Source: Heligmosomoides polygyrus polygyrus
Lineage: Eukaryota > Nematoda > Chromadorea > Rhabditida > Heligmosomidae
Direction: 5' to 3'
Length of the DNA stretch: 64,000 nucleotides
Assembly (NCBI GenBank): GCA_947396885.1
Contig: OX377202.1
Coordinates: 17,856,001-17,920,000 of the forward strand
Part shown: positions 1 to 11,500 of the stretch, one piece after another
How the letters are laid out: every line of letters begins with the position of its first letter
Position numbering within the stretch: the stretch's first letter is position 1
Made by a program: the position numbers and the translations under genes
Notes under the pieces: model-generated
What the model saw: only the letters and a program-made list of their open reading frames with translations
Databases searched by the model: none
What the model was told of the DNA's origin: nothing

Positions 1-297
1 GGCGCGTGGAGCGCAGTCGGAGGGGCGCCGGCTATCGCCTGCACCCTATACCAGGTTCCTGGTTCGGATTTCCCGCCCACGCCAACCAAGCCTTCCATCC
101 CTCGGGGGTCAGTGAATTGGTACCAGACGTGTCTGGGACCGATAAAGCGCTGACTTGTTCATCGGCTGGTCACCGCAAGTCATTGTATGGCCAAATACGC
201 ATTCAACTCGCCTCCACGACATCCCGTAGAAGTAGAATGTGTAGCGCATCCCAAAGGGATTGAATAACGCCGTCCTTTATCCTTTATCTTTTACTCT
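1..297 (+). mobile_element. SINE-1 copy (tRNA-derived), near full length
   Basis: Representative copy. The head GAGCGCAGTCGGAGG (A-box-like), a B box GGTTCGGATTTCC near 61-75 and a body ending ATCCCAAAGGGATTGA are followed by a CCTTTATCCTTTATC tail. Copies elsewhere in the window match over the same span. The apparent 85-codon frame across it is a translation artefact of the repeat. Confidence 0.85.
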
Positions 298-1650
298 TAT
301 TTTTTAAACTCTCTTTTCAATAAGACCTTTGTTAAGCTCTCTTTTATGTTATGTCGAATTTTGTTATGTTGTTGCGAATATTCTATTTGAAAAGTTTTCC
401 CAAGAATTTCCCTTGTTAATCTCTAACGTGTCATCATGATCTCAGTTTCATGGACCATGCACGTATTCGCTTCCTTAAGTTATCCCATTTGCTAGTGCAG
501 ACCCACAGAGTCTAGCCTGCACCTGTATGGTGGTTGTCCTAGAACTCCTGACTGTCTCGTGAGCTAATCCAAGACTTCTAGGCAAAAAGCTTCTGAAAAT
601 TTATTTTCGGAACAGTATCAATTTTGCAGAAGGCTGCATTTAGTAAATTGTCTTCAACATTTTCTAATTTTTCAATAAAGTCGAGTTCATTTACTGCACT
701 GGTGGGAGTTCTTTGCTTCGTTTTCGGAATTGCTCCAGGTTTTCAGAAGGCTGCATACAGTAAACTGTAGGAAATTCTCAGTCAGATTTTCTACTAAGTT
801 AGGATTTGTCTACATCAACTTTTTTGGATAATGTCGCATTCGTCGGCTATTTCCAGAATTCGTTAAGATAGACTCTCACATTCTTTGAAAGCCGCTTGGG
901 ATCTATGACTCATGCTCCAATTCTTCACACAAAGTACTAAATTCCTTTGCCACGGATTTTCACCAACTACCTTAACAAAGGAGTAAAGGAAGTTTAAGGT
1001 TAAAAAGCTAAAGTGTTGCCAGGGGGAGATTACCTCTATGTAAACCTACAAATGTTTATTAGACCTATGAGATTTATAAAAGAAATCAAGAGAAGCAAAA
1101 TAAAAAAGCTTATCGAAGATGTGCTCCGGTTGGCAGCGGATCACGTGGCAAGCCGCGGAGCATGCTGGCTGCATGGAGGTTCTCCTTGCTCAGCTCACTT
1201 TCATGTCGCCTTTTTATTTATTTTTTTACATTTTCGCACTGGTTGTGTGTCATGGTCGCTACCTATACTGCTTAAAGTAGGACCGCATGTTTGGAGTGGA
1301 ATGTACTAGTGATTTCACACGATTCCTCCGAAGGGGAATATGCCATTTTGAGGGTCCTCTGAGTTTTTTCCTTATCCTTTAGTGAGGTACATATTTCCAC
1401 TTTCTGGGATTTGCATGCCTTGCAGACAAAGCAATTCGATGCTCTCTTGGGACAATTTGTCGTCATTTATCAAACGCGATGTTTTCGATGCTTCCACGTT
1501 CTTCTGCAAGTGAAGTGCGAGCTTAGGGGCGATATACTAGCACCCTTGGTGGGCTAATGGCATCTTCATTGTTAATCCTAACAGCTTCAGCAAAGTTTAA
1601 ATGAGACCTTTGATGTTTAGATGTATTCCATCAACATTCAACCCAAATCA
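298..1650. other. No feature recognised
   Basis: AT-rich sequence with no exon, terminal repeat or known element. The small frames at 1013-1466 have no splice or motif support. Probably part of an upstream intron or intergenic sequence. Confidence 0.5.
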
Positions 1651-1860
1651 ACGTGGCTTAGTCGGAGGAAGCGCCGGCTCTCGTATGCACCCCGATCAAT
1701 TCATAGCTCGGTGGTTTCCTCTTAAGCCGTTTGGACTTTTCCTCTCTCTGGGTCGGTGGAATCGTACCATCCAAATTGTCCTCGCGATATCCCGTAGAAG
1801 TAGAACGCGTGGCGCACCTCAAAGATGGATTGATTAACGCCGTCCTTTATCGTTTATCGT
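1651..1860 (+). mobile_element. SINE-1 copy, diverged
   Basis: The head TGGCTTAGTCGGAGGAAGC and the 3' part (CGATATCCCGTAGAAGTAGA, TTAACGCCGTCCTTTATC) are recognisable; the middle is diverged or deleted. The tail runs into a perfect hairpin at 1860-1909. Confidence 0.7.
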
Positions 1861-1909
1861 TCATTCCTTCAACCTTGGGATACAACGTGCCCAAGGTTGA
1901 AGGAATGAA
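1860..1909. repeat. Perfect 20-bp hairpin with 10-nt loop
   Basis: TTCATTCCTTCAACCTTGGG (1860-1879) and its exact complement at 1890-1909 flank the loop ATACAACGTG. It abuts the tail of a SINE-1 copy. Function unknown. Confidence 0.85.
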
Positions 1910-3170
1910 GGTTTTCGAAGCAGGTTATGCAGAACCTCAGATGCACTCTCGTTCTTTGCACAGCTATGGACCACCTCCGAGACCCTCTTCTTTAACAGGC
2001 GCAGGAGCATTTCGCATTCTGTCGCTATTCAGCATTTCAAACACATTGTTAGCACCCTTTGTGAGCTTTGCAAAATGCATCCGCACTCAAAAGGTTGCCT
2101 GGATTTCAGCGCACTGCAATTCAGCGTCGAGAATTCCAAGAATAGCTGCCGACAGAGCTGAATAACTAGAGAAAATTGCTGTTAGTCGCGGCTTCTCTTC
2201 CCCTCTGCGGAACTCAGCTGAGTTTTCGCACCACTGTCGCTAGTCACGAACGACCCAACGAGAAGGGCATAAGCGCAGAATTTATGGCCAGAATTATGTG
2301 CCCTAACTAAGTCCATTCAGTACGATAACGAGCTCCTGAATGAGCATCCATGCATCTTCATGAATGGGAGGTCGTTCAGCCTTTGGAAACTGAGGGTCTG
2401 CAAAATAAAGCCTATGGAATTCGGTGCAGAGCTGCAAAACGGGTTTGAGGGTCGAGGGTAAAGGACACAGTTCTGATGATACTCGAGATGTAGTTGACCT
2501 TGACCTTTATCCGAACCCGGACTATTTATCCACACTATACGTAGTTCTTGCAATCTAGACCACAGAATTTTGTGGCCAGATTCTTGATAAGGTACGCAAG
2601 ATAACCATGTCTGGAATATGTCCTAAGTGAGTGTCCTGACTTTTATTATTTTTGATTTTTTGTTGAAACCATCGATTAAACTTTGACCGTAATTTTTTTA
2701 AAGTTTGGCAATTTTAGTTTTAAAAAATTTAGCTTATTTTATTCAAAACCTATTCCAAAAAAATAAATTTATTCTATCCCCAATTTTATTCAATCCTTTC
2801 ATACGTTGCTTCATTTTTATCAGTTTTTATTTTTCACATCTCAACATTTTGCTCGATTTCGTTTTTTTAAGCTGGGAACAGTTTTATTCTTTTTCTTGCT
2901 TTTTTAAATTTATTTCGTAATTATAAAATTGTAGAAATACCATGTTTAGATAAAGATTTTAATTATTAATTTTGTTATAGTAGTTTTGTTGCTATTTAGC
3001 GTATTAATAAATAACGATACGCTTTTGCTAGGTTCTAAAGGAAGATTTTTTATTTAAACTACTTTTATACACTTGCCTAATAACGCGGTATACTGATGCT
3101 ATTCTTTAATTAAATTTGTATTTGTTTTGTTTAAATTTCACTAACTTGACTATTTGCCATCTTAATAAAC
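1910..3170. other. No feature recognised
   Basis: Moderate-GC sequence up to about 2640, then strongly T-rich to 3170. The frames at 1731-2553 lack motifs. Nothing supports a gene. Confidence 0.5.
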
Positions 3171-3219
3171 TATCGTTTGGTAATGATCGAGTAATAATCC
3201 TATTTTTATTTTATTAATG

Positions 3220-3254
<35 letters not shown>

Positions 3255-3488
3255 TTCATTTATTTGTTGCTCAAACTGTGCACCATAAATAATAAACAAA
3301 ACAAATATTGTGGATTAAGCCACATTACATGAAATATTATCGTTTGGTAATGATCGAGTAATAATCCTATTTTTATTTTATTAATGTTATTTATTTATTT
3401 ATTTGTTTATCTATTTATTGCACAAACTGTGCACCATAAATAATAAACAAAGCAAATACTGTGGATTAAGCCACATTACATGAAATAT
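3171..3488 (-). repeat. Tandem duplication of a CR1-like LINE 3' tail
   Basis: A 167-bp unit starting TATCGTTTGGTAATGATCGA repeats at 3338. Each unit carries (TTTA)n followed by GCTCAAACTGTGCACC, which is the reverse complement of a short hairpin plus (AATA)n tail. The unit ends TGGATTAAGCCACATTACAT. Confidence 0.75.
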
Positions 3489-3923
3489 GTTCGGTTTAAG
3501 TGTTTTCAATCCTTTTGTGAGTAATGTGGAAATTCCAGTTTGGAACGAGGACGAGATAAATTGAACTAAATGATAAACTAATTTTAACTAATTTAACAAA
3601 CTTTAACTAACTGAGCTAAACGATAAACTAATTTTAACTATTTTGTAATTTTCCTATTTTCCACTTTAATCAGCGATAATGCGCTGGTAATTTGATAAAA
3701 ATATATCTTTATTAGTTTTAGTTTTATTTGTGATTGAACAACGGTATGCTCAAACTACAGCCTACATGCTTCTATATCTTAGCTGTAGTTTTACCATTTT
3801 TATTTTCGTTCACTGTGTTAGTGAATAATACTTTGATTATGACTATTTGTTGTTATAAATATGAGGTTTTGTAATTTACCTTATTAACGAAATATTGCCC
3901 TTTCATAATTCAATGATTATCTA

Positions 3924-5210
3924 TTAGGTTGTAAGGAAAGTTCTGGAGGTTTTCCATTTTATTTTCGAAAAGCCATAACTCAGCTCAAATTGCACCGTTT
4001 TATTTAATATAAGCACCATTAGAATAAACACAACTCTGCCAAGGTGATGCCAGCTTCGTTATGGCATTTTATTAAAATCTGACGATCTAGACTGAATAAA
4101 TTCTATGAGCATAGATTCTACACCACGTTGAATTTTAAACACTCTATTTTTTAAAGAGCTATCTGAATGCTTGAAAATGTAAAAGTCAGTTGGCGCTGGG
4201 TCTAGCGAATATGGCGGGTGAGTGAGAGTTTCGATCTGCAGTTCGTTCAATTTCTGCAGTACCACCTGCGAAACATGCGGTCGTGCGTTGTCATGCAGAA
4301 GTAGCACGCCGTGTCGATTCACCAGTGAAAACTGCTTTCTCTTCAATTTTGCATACATTTCTACCAGTTTCTTGCAGTAGAGCTCTGCTGTTATCGTTCG
4401 GCCAGGTGGAAGAAAGGAAAAGTGGACTATTCCAGCTGTAATCCACCAGACTGTAATCATTGTCTTCTTGCAGTTCAAATCCGGCTCTGGAAAGGTTTTC
4501 GGAGGCTCATTGACATTTACCCACTGGACAGAACGCTTCTTGTTGTCATATAGGGTCCTTTCCTCGTCGCGGGTGATAAGTCGATGGAGGAACGCCTCCG
4601 TAGAATTTCTTCTGATCAGGGAACTCGCGACCTCCGTTCGTCTCAGTTGCTGCGCTTCGGTGAGGCTGTGGGGGCACCAACCTGTCCAGTTTTCTCACAA
4701 TGCCCAGTTGCTTGAGGTGATCAACAGCAACTGTTGAGAGACCCCTAGGTTTCTTGCTATCTCCCGGAGTGGTGGCTGAGGGTCCTCTTCGACTACTTCC
4801 TTCAAGGCATCGTGATCAACGAGCGATGCGATGGTCTTGCAGCTCGTGCCTCATATTCAGTCGATTCTCTTCCATTCCGAATTTTACTGAACCAGTGAAA
4901 AACGGTTCGCTACGAGGTGGCACCTTCTCCCCATGCAGCGTTTACATTCATAGCTGTTTCCATCACCGTCCGACCAAGTTTGAATTCCTGAAGTAGAACA
5001 GTTCGGAAAGCCGTCTTGTCCATGCTATAATTAAGCTTCCCTTAGAATCAGAAATGTTGAAGAAATACATGAAGAGCACTTCTGCAAGAAGAAAAACTAT
5101 TTCCACACCTGAGAAGCACAACTTATCGATTAGCTGACCAGCCGCTCAAATTTAGTGCAAGCTGATACCAAAGAGGGGCGAAAACAGCTATAACTTTCCT
5201 TACAACCTAA
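3924..5210 (-). mobile_element. Mariner family A, near full length, defective
   Basis: Terminal inverted repeats TTAGGTTGTAAGGAAAG and CTTTCCTTACAACCTAA are flanked by TA (3922-3923, 5211-5212), giving 1,287 bp. The minus strand encodes a DD34D transposase C-terminus (4059-4478): HDNARPH and then LTHPPYSLDPAPTD, with 34 residues between the two aspartates. The N-terminal half is broken by stops and frame changes, so the element is not autonomous. It lies upstream of the first recognised GPCR exon. Confidence 0.88.
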
Positions 5211-5419
5211 TATGATTGAACAACGGTATGCTGAGACTATGCCTAAATGTCTTTGCTTAAATTGCTGTTTTACGAGTTTTTATTCTGAATTACCACACTA
5301 ATGAGTAATGGTGTGCTGACACCATGGTTAAATTGAAATTGTTAAAATGCAAATTATATTAAAGTTTAAGTGGAATCTATCTCCATTTCTATTCTCCTTC
5401 TTTATTTCTCTAAATTTAG

Positions 5420-5575
5420 GCCATCGATGCGAAATCCGAACAACCTCTTTCTCACGGCACTTGCCGTGTTCGACTCGTGCCTATTGATCACGGCGTTTTT
5501 CATCTACGCTATGGAGTACATCATCGAGTACACGATGGCGTTCGACCTCTACGTCGCCTGGCTTACATACTTACG
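5420..5575 (+). CDS. Peptide GPCR exon with TM2
   Basis: The acceptor is TAAATTTAG before 5420 and the donor is GTAGGT at 5576. The exon encodes [18 protein letters not shown] and then a hydrophobic helix (TM2). The [13 protein letters not shown] segment is the usual intracellular-loop-1/TM2 signature of peptide receptors. It starts in phase 2 and ends in phase 2 (CG|G across the junction). Confidence 0.82.
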
Positions 5576-8500
5576 GTAGGTTACCTACCGTACTCTGTTC
5601 ATCGACCGAGCCTGACTATTACGACAGGGCGCAACAGTTTTTCTTCGGTTCTGTTCAAATATGGGAGGAATGCAGCTTCGAAAGCAATTTGAGATGACTG
5701 CACTCAGGCGATCAATTTTTTACCCAATTTTATTTTCAAAAATATTAAATTAACTTCATCTGCTGTGTACTACGTCCTTCCTCACGATGCTGCGTAAGCG
5801 ACTAAAAAACAAGTTGGTTCATGGAAACCACAATACGATTTCCTAGAGGTGCTTAATTCTCTGTTTTTTAAATTCGTTTTCTTCCCTCGATTCGTCAAAT
5901 GCAGGCTGAGTTTGTAAGCCGAGTCCAGCAGCTGCCGCTCACTCCAAATTCCGAACGCCCATCGGTGTTTTGGATCCAGACGGAGAAGAAGACACGCGCA
6001 GCACGCATTCCTTCCTGCTGATTCAACTCGCCGAAACCGCCACAACGACGCACCGCGACGTGATTTTGTTATGAATATGCGCGTGTTTACTAGAGCCGTC
6101 CAGCAGGCCCAGAACTAAAGCTCAGCGAAAAAGGAACACCGCATTCCTCAGGGGAGAGCAGATATGTCTAGGAGACGTCGCGTCGTGGACGTCGGCTACT
6201 GAATCTTATTTAAAGAATTTTTTTTTGTTTTTGGAGAAGACGATAGGATATCAATTCCTTCAATTAGGCATAATCCCTATCACTTGTCCCAATGGTCACG
6301 GCATCGCTCGAATATTTATTTATTTACTATGCGCCAATTTCGGAGCTGCTACGATAGCCGTTCCTTGCAGTAGAGCATCTGGAAGAATCACACCTGGGAC
6401 CGAATTCGTCACTTAGTTTATCTTTGAAATAATCAATTCCTCTTTGGGTTGCGCCACGCTTTCCAATTCTTCGAAAGACAGTGCGAATGCGTATTTCGCC
6501 GAAACAATGGACCTGCGGTAGCCAGCCGATGAAAAAGTCAGTGTTTAGTTCTTCCCATGCAACTCTAGTGCCAATTCCCCGACCCTGAGAGATGAAAACC
6601 TTGGTCGGCCTGGGCGGGAAATCCAAACCAGGAACCTGGTATCGGAGTGCACGCAACAGGAGGTATTTTCTCCGACTGCGCCGCAACGCTCCCTCATTTC
6701 TTATACTGAGAGACAAAGTATGGTTATGTCTACACCTGGCGAATCGGTCACAGTGACTGCATTTCGTCTTAATGGATATAGACTGGAATAGTCGATAATT
6801 AACGCCTCCAGAAGTAGCCCACAAGAAAGCACAACCTCGATCTTGCAGTCAATGCACTGATATTGCTGTAAAGGATAAAGAAGAAAGAGCGGTGTTATTG
6901 AATCCCTTTCGGGATGCGCCGCGCATTCTTCTCCTACAGGATGTCGCGGACGCTACTTGAATGCGTATTTGGCCGAACAATGACTTGCTGTGACCATTTG
7001 GTGAAAAAGTCAGCGCTTTATCCTTCTCAGGCAGGTCTACTACCAATTCGCCGACCCTGGAGGTTTGGAAGACTTGCCTGTGCGGAAAATCCGAACCAGG
7101 AATCTAGTACAGTGGGCACCTCCTCCGGCTGCGCTACACGCGGCCATGCTATTGTTATAGGACGAAAAAGTTTCCAGTTTGTGGAAAATGAATAAGGCAA
7201 CACCCTACTGCTACGGCACCTCAACTACCAGCTCTACTATACCTGTTTCCTTAGAAATTCAAGTATATGGCTCATTTTAGGACCCCTTTTTCGATAAATA
7301 TTGCAAGCATATGACACTTGTTGACATCTGTGCCATCCTAAAGCAATAGGGGATCGTCTTCCAGCTGCACGATTTTTCCCATGGGAAAAACTTAGCTGCT
7401 CGGGTCCACATCTCTTATGAACGAGGAAAACACTCCAACGAGTTAGCGACAACTTCACTGAAGGCGAAAGATCTTCTGAAGTGGTCTGCAATGGGACCGC
7501 GCTGACAATTCACAACAATAGCTTCCATTAGGGGCAGCTCTTGTATAATTAGGGATTGCGAGAGGATTCAAATGAAAAAGTAGCGCCGACCATTTATAGT
7601 CTCTATTTTTATCAAACCTTTGAGAACCATCCTTATGCTTTTGCTGAACATCTATTGATGAACAGGGATATCTTTGGATGGTGAAGGGCATAAGGATTTG
7701 CATTAACCTACATCTTCCTAGGAGGAGCCTAGGGCACTACTTTCGCGAGATACCCTGGAAGCGGTTTGAATACGTATTTCGTTGATATATTGCGGTAGCC
7801 AGCCAAAATGGACAATTCAATGTTTCTTCCTTTTTATGCATCTTAAAGAGATAGAAGCCCATGTTGGCCTGAGCGAGAGTCGAACCACGGATTAATTCGC
7901 GGCTCATAGACATCCGGCGATTCTCTCCCACTGCCCTGAGGCTGCCCTTGACTGTTTGACGAAAACCAAACATAGAGATCGCTGACTGACAATGCGCGAC
8001 GAACACTGGCGAAGAAGAGGAATAAAGGGCTACCAGGCCTGAAGCGAATAAGGTTTTCACGCCTTCACGGAGAATCTGGGCTTTCAATACCGAAAGAAGC
8101 GGTGGGCAAGGAAAGAGTAAAAAATGTCAGCGCTGATGATGTGTCTTTAGTCCGATAACAGCACAGTGGGCTTCGTATACGTGACCTTATTGAGAAATGA
8201 ATTCGATTCCACGCGATTTCTTCCAACATGCATGAATGTCGTCTCGCGTATAACGACTTCGCTACCGCTCCCGCAACCAGTAGTTAGGCAAAGGATAAAG
8301 AACTGCGTTACTTAATATTTTTGGGAAGTGCAAGGCATTGTGCTTCTACGGGATGTCGTAGAGGCGACTTCAAGCGTATTTGCCCTACACATACAATGAA
8401 TTCCGGTAAGCAGCCGATGAACGACGCCGTGCGTTATCCTTCTCAGACAAGTCTGATATCATTTCACCGACCCCGGAGGGATGGAAGGCTTGCTCGACCT

Positions 8501-11500
8501 CGGCGGGAAATACGAGTCAGGAATCTGGAATGGCAAGCGCGCGGCAGCCGGCACTTCCCCCGACTGCGCTCAACCAGTAGATGCTAACCCTAAGAAAAAG
8601 ATCCACCTAGCAAGCTCGTTGGCATAATAAGAAGAACCTAAAATTTTACCCAAATTTGGGGATCATTGATGAGAGGACTTGGTGAATTTTAACTATATAT
8701 CACGATAATTGGGCGCGTGAAGCGCAGTCGGAGGAGGCGCGACTGTCGCGTGCACCCGATACCAGGTTCCTGGTTCGGATTTCCCGCCCAAGCCAACCGA
8801 GCCCTCCATCTCTCCGGGGTCGATGAATTGGTACCAGACTTGTCTGGGAAGGATAAAGCGCTGACTTGTTCATCGTCTGGCCACCGCAAGTCATTGTATG
8901 GCCAAATACGCATTCAATTCGCCTTCCACGACATCCTGTAGAAGTAGAATGCGTGGCGCATCCCAGAAGGGATTGAGTAACGCCGTCCTTTATCCTTTAT
9001 CCTTTTATCACGATAAGGTACGATATATCTCTAAATATTGCTTTCAGAATGATTATTGAAGTAAAAATTCTTTTCTACCTTGGCTCACATTAGGTTTTCC
9101 GTGCTCTAACCAGCAGAGAACAGATATGGGAGCTAAGGACCTACTTCAGTGCAGTCTAGTGAGGGTTGGTGATATTATGCTAAGCTTTTCTCCTTCTGAG
9201 AAGAATTTTCATTTTGAGCCAGATGTACGAATTCTTTTATTTTTATGGATAGTACGTTGAAGCACCGAATAATCTTCGAAATTCGTGTCGGCCATTCCAC
9301 CAAACACATTTAAAGTTTTCCTCCTGCGGCAGCAAAATCAAACCGTTTCGATTCCTGCGTGTGTCAAGAAACCTGCCTGCTACATTCATTTTTATAATGT
9401 AGTAAAATGCGGATTGATTGATCTAGTTTTGAAGAATGAGAATTTAAAAAAGTAATTGAATAAATTTGAAAACCTAAAAATGTGTATACATGAATTGATA
9501 TGTATCTTTCCAAAGACCGGCAAGAGAGGTGTGAAAGTCCCATTTGATGGTCGTTCTGGTACTCCTCTTCTTGAACTTCGCGGCTTTCTCTCCTTGACGC
9601 GAGTAGCAGAAACGCATACAAATAAATGCAATAAACATAATATGCAGTCAATTCAAGGTAGGTTTTCAAAATCTAATTAATCTACCGTAGTTGGTAGAGG
9701 AAGCGCTTGTACCCAAGAGCTTTCACATCATGCGGTTGCTATGAAGGTCTCGGAAAATTACAGAAAAGGAAGTGATTGATCAGAAGCTTCTATGCACCCC
9801 AATACATAATTTGGCTCTAAATTCGTTTATCGATCAGATCGTGGTTAAATTTGTTACTTCGTCGTCATTACAGATTTGTCGTTCCAGAAACAAGCCGTGT
9901 AAAAATAAACCCTTTTAGAATTGAACGCCCCAAATGAATTGCGATCACCTTGTTAACGAGAATGCTCGGCAACAAACCACTACATGGCAATAACAATTCC
10001 AAGAGCAGCCACAATTGATTTCATCTCCCACTCGGGCTCGCCCCTTTCAGGAGGCCCATAGAAAATTTGTTCGGACTGTCCAGGGACGAAAAATTCCTAC
10101 CTCAAGTGGAAAGAGGAAAGAACCAATGCTGTATTCAAAAAACGTGGCGATCAGATCTCACACTTGCCCATCATAAATGGGCAAATGATTACCTGGCAAA
10201 GGAAAACTGCTACAAAACCACAGGCTCCGCAATAACTGACGACGATTCATATTTTAAACGATTAATTTATTTGTTTCTATATTTTACTAGGGCATGTGTA
10301 GCGCAGTCGGAAGAGGCGCCGACTGTCGCGTGCACCCGATACCAGGTTCCTGGTTCGGATTTCCCGCCCAGGCCAACCAAGCCTTCCATCCCTCCGGGGT
10401 CGGTGAATTGGTACCAGACTTGTCTGAGAAGGACAGAGCGCTGACTTGTTCATCGGGTGGCCACCGCAAGTCATTGTATGGCCAAATACCCATTCAAATC
10501 GCCTACACGATATTCCGTAGAAGTAGAATGCGTGGCGCATCCCAAAAAGGGATTAAATAACGCCGTCCTTTATCCTTATCTTTATATTACTACATACACT
10601 GAGTGTTGTTTTTGGGTCTTGGAGGCAAAGAAATTTGTGAACCGTGACGTCATTGTGTCGGTCAGTGACTGGTATGGAGAACCGTTACGGAAGAAGAAAT
10701 TGGTGAAGAACGACTGTTGAATCGGCTTCTCGCTTTCAGGTTCGCCTTCGCTCTGTCTCACATCTCACAAACGGGAAGCGTTTATATCACCGTGTCCGTA
10801 ACTATAGAGCGATATCTAGCCGTGTGTCATCCAAGGCGAAGTAAGCAGATGTGTAATTCCGGTAAGTGGCTCTTCTGAAGTTCACCTATATTTCCATAAA
10901 GCATTTGCATATTGTGTTTTAAATTGTACCAAATTCAATCCATTTTGTCCCTTTTTATGCCATTTCATATGTATTAGAGATCAAGTTGCAGCAGCAATAT
11001 TTATAAGGACCTACTCCAGGTATAATCAGAGCCTCTAAGTCATGTGAGTAGCTTTGCAAACCACGTCGCTTCACGTTTTACGAGATTTTATCCCTTGCTT
11101 GTTTCACGGATGATTTCAGACACTGCTTTCTTTGTGGTGTTTAAAGCAGGTACACTCTTGAAGATGAAATAAGATTGTATGGCATCTCCTTCGTAAGCAT
11201 GGGCGCTTGTAGTACAGCTGGAGTAGGTGCCGGCTGTCGCGCGTACCCGATGCCAGGTTCTTGGTTCGGATTTCCCGCCGAGGTCAACCAAGCCTTCCAC
11301 GAATTTGTCACAGACGTGCCTGCCAACGATAAAGGGCTGACTTGCCCAGCGGCTGGCCATCGAAAGTCATTGTATGGTCAAGTACGCATTCAAATCGCCT
11401 ACAAGACATCACGTAGAAGTACCCAAAAGGGATTGAGTAACGTTGTCCTTTATCTTTATCCTTTGTCCTTTCCCAGACAAAACGCGAAACTGGAAAGCGG

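Noticed and set aside
6..263. Family of similar 65-125-codon open frames ([16 protein letters not shown]...) recurring through the window
   Set aside because: They coincide with SINE-1 copies on both strands; the similarity is at DNA level and frames are not conserved, so they are not proteins.
3219..3262. CRISPR-like or satellite array at the TTTA repeats
   Set aside because: Simple tetranucleotide runs without spacers; they are LINE tails.
9364..9680. Gene on the minus strand near 9.5 kb
   Set aside because: Two overlapping minus frames and one plus frame are all open, with no motif or acceptor; kept only as an exon-like segment.
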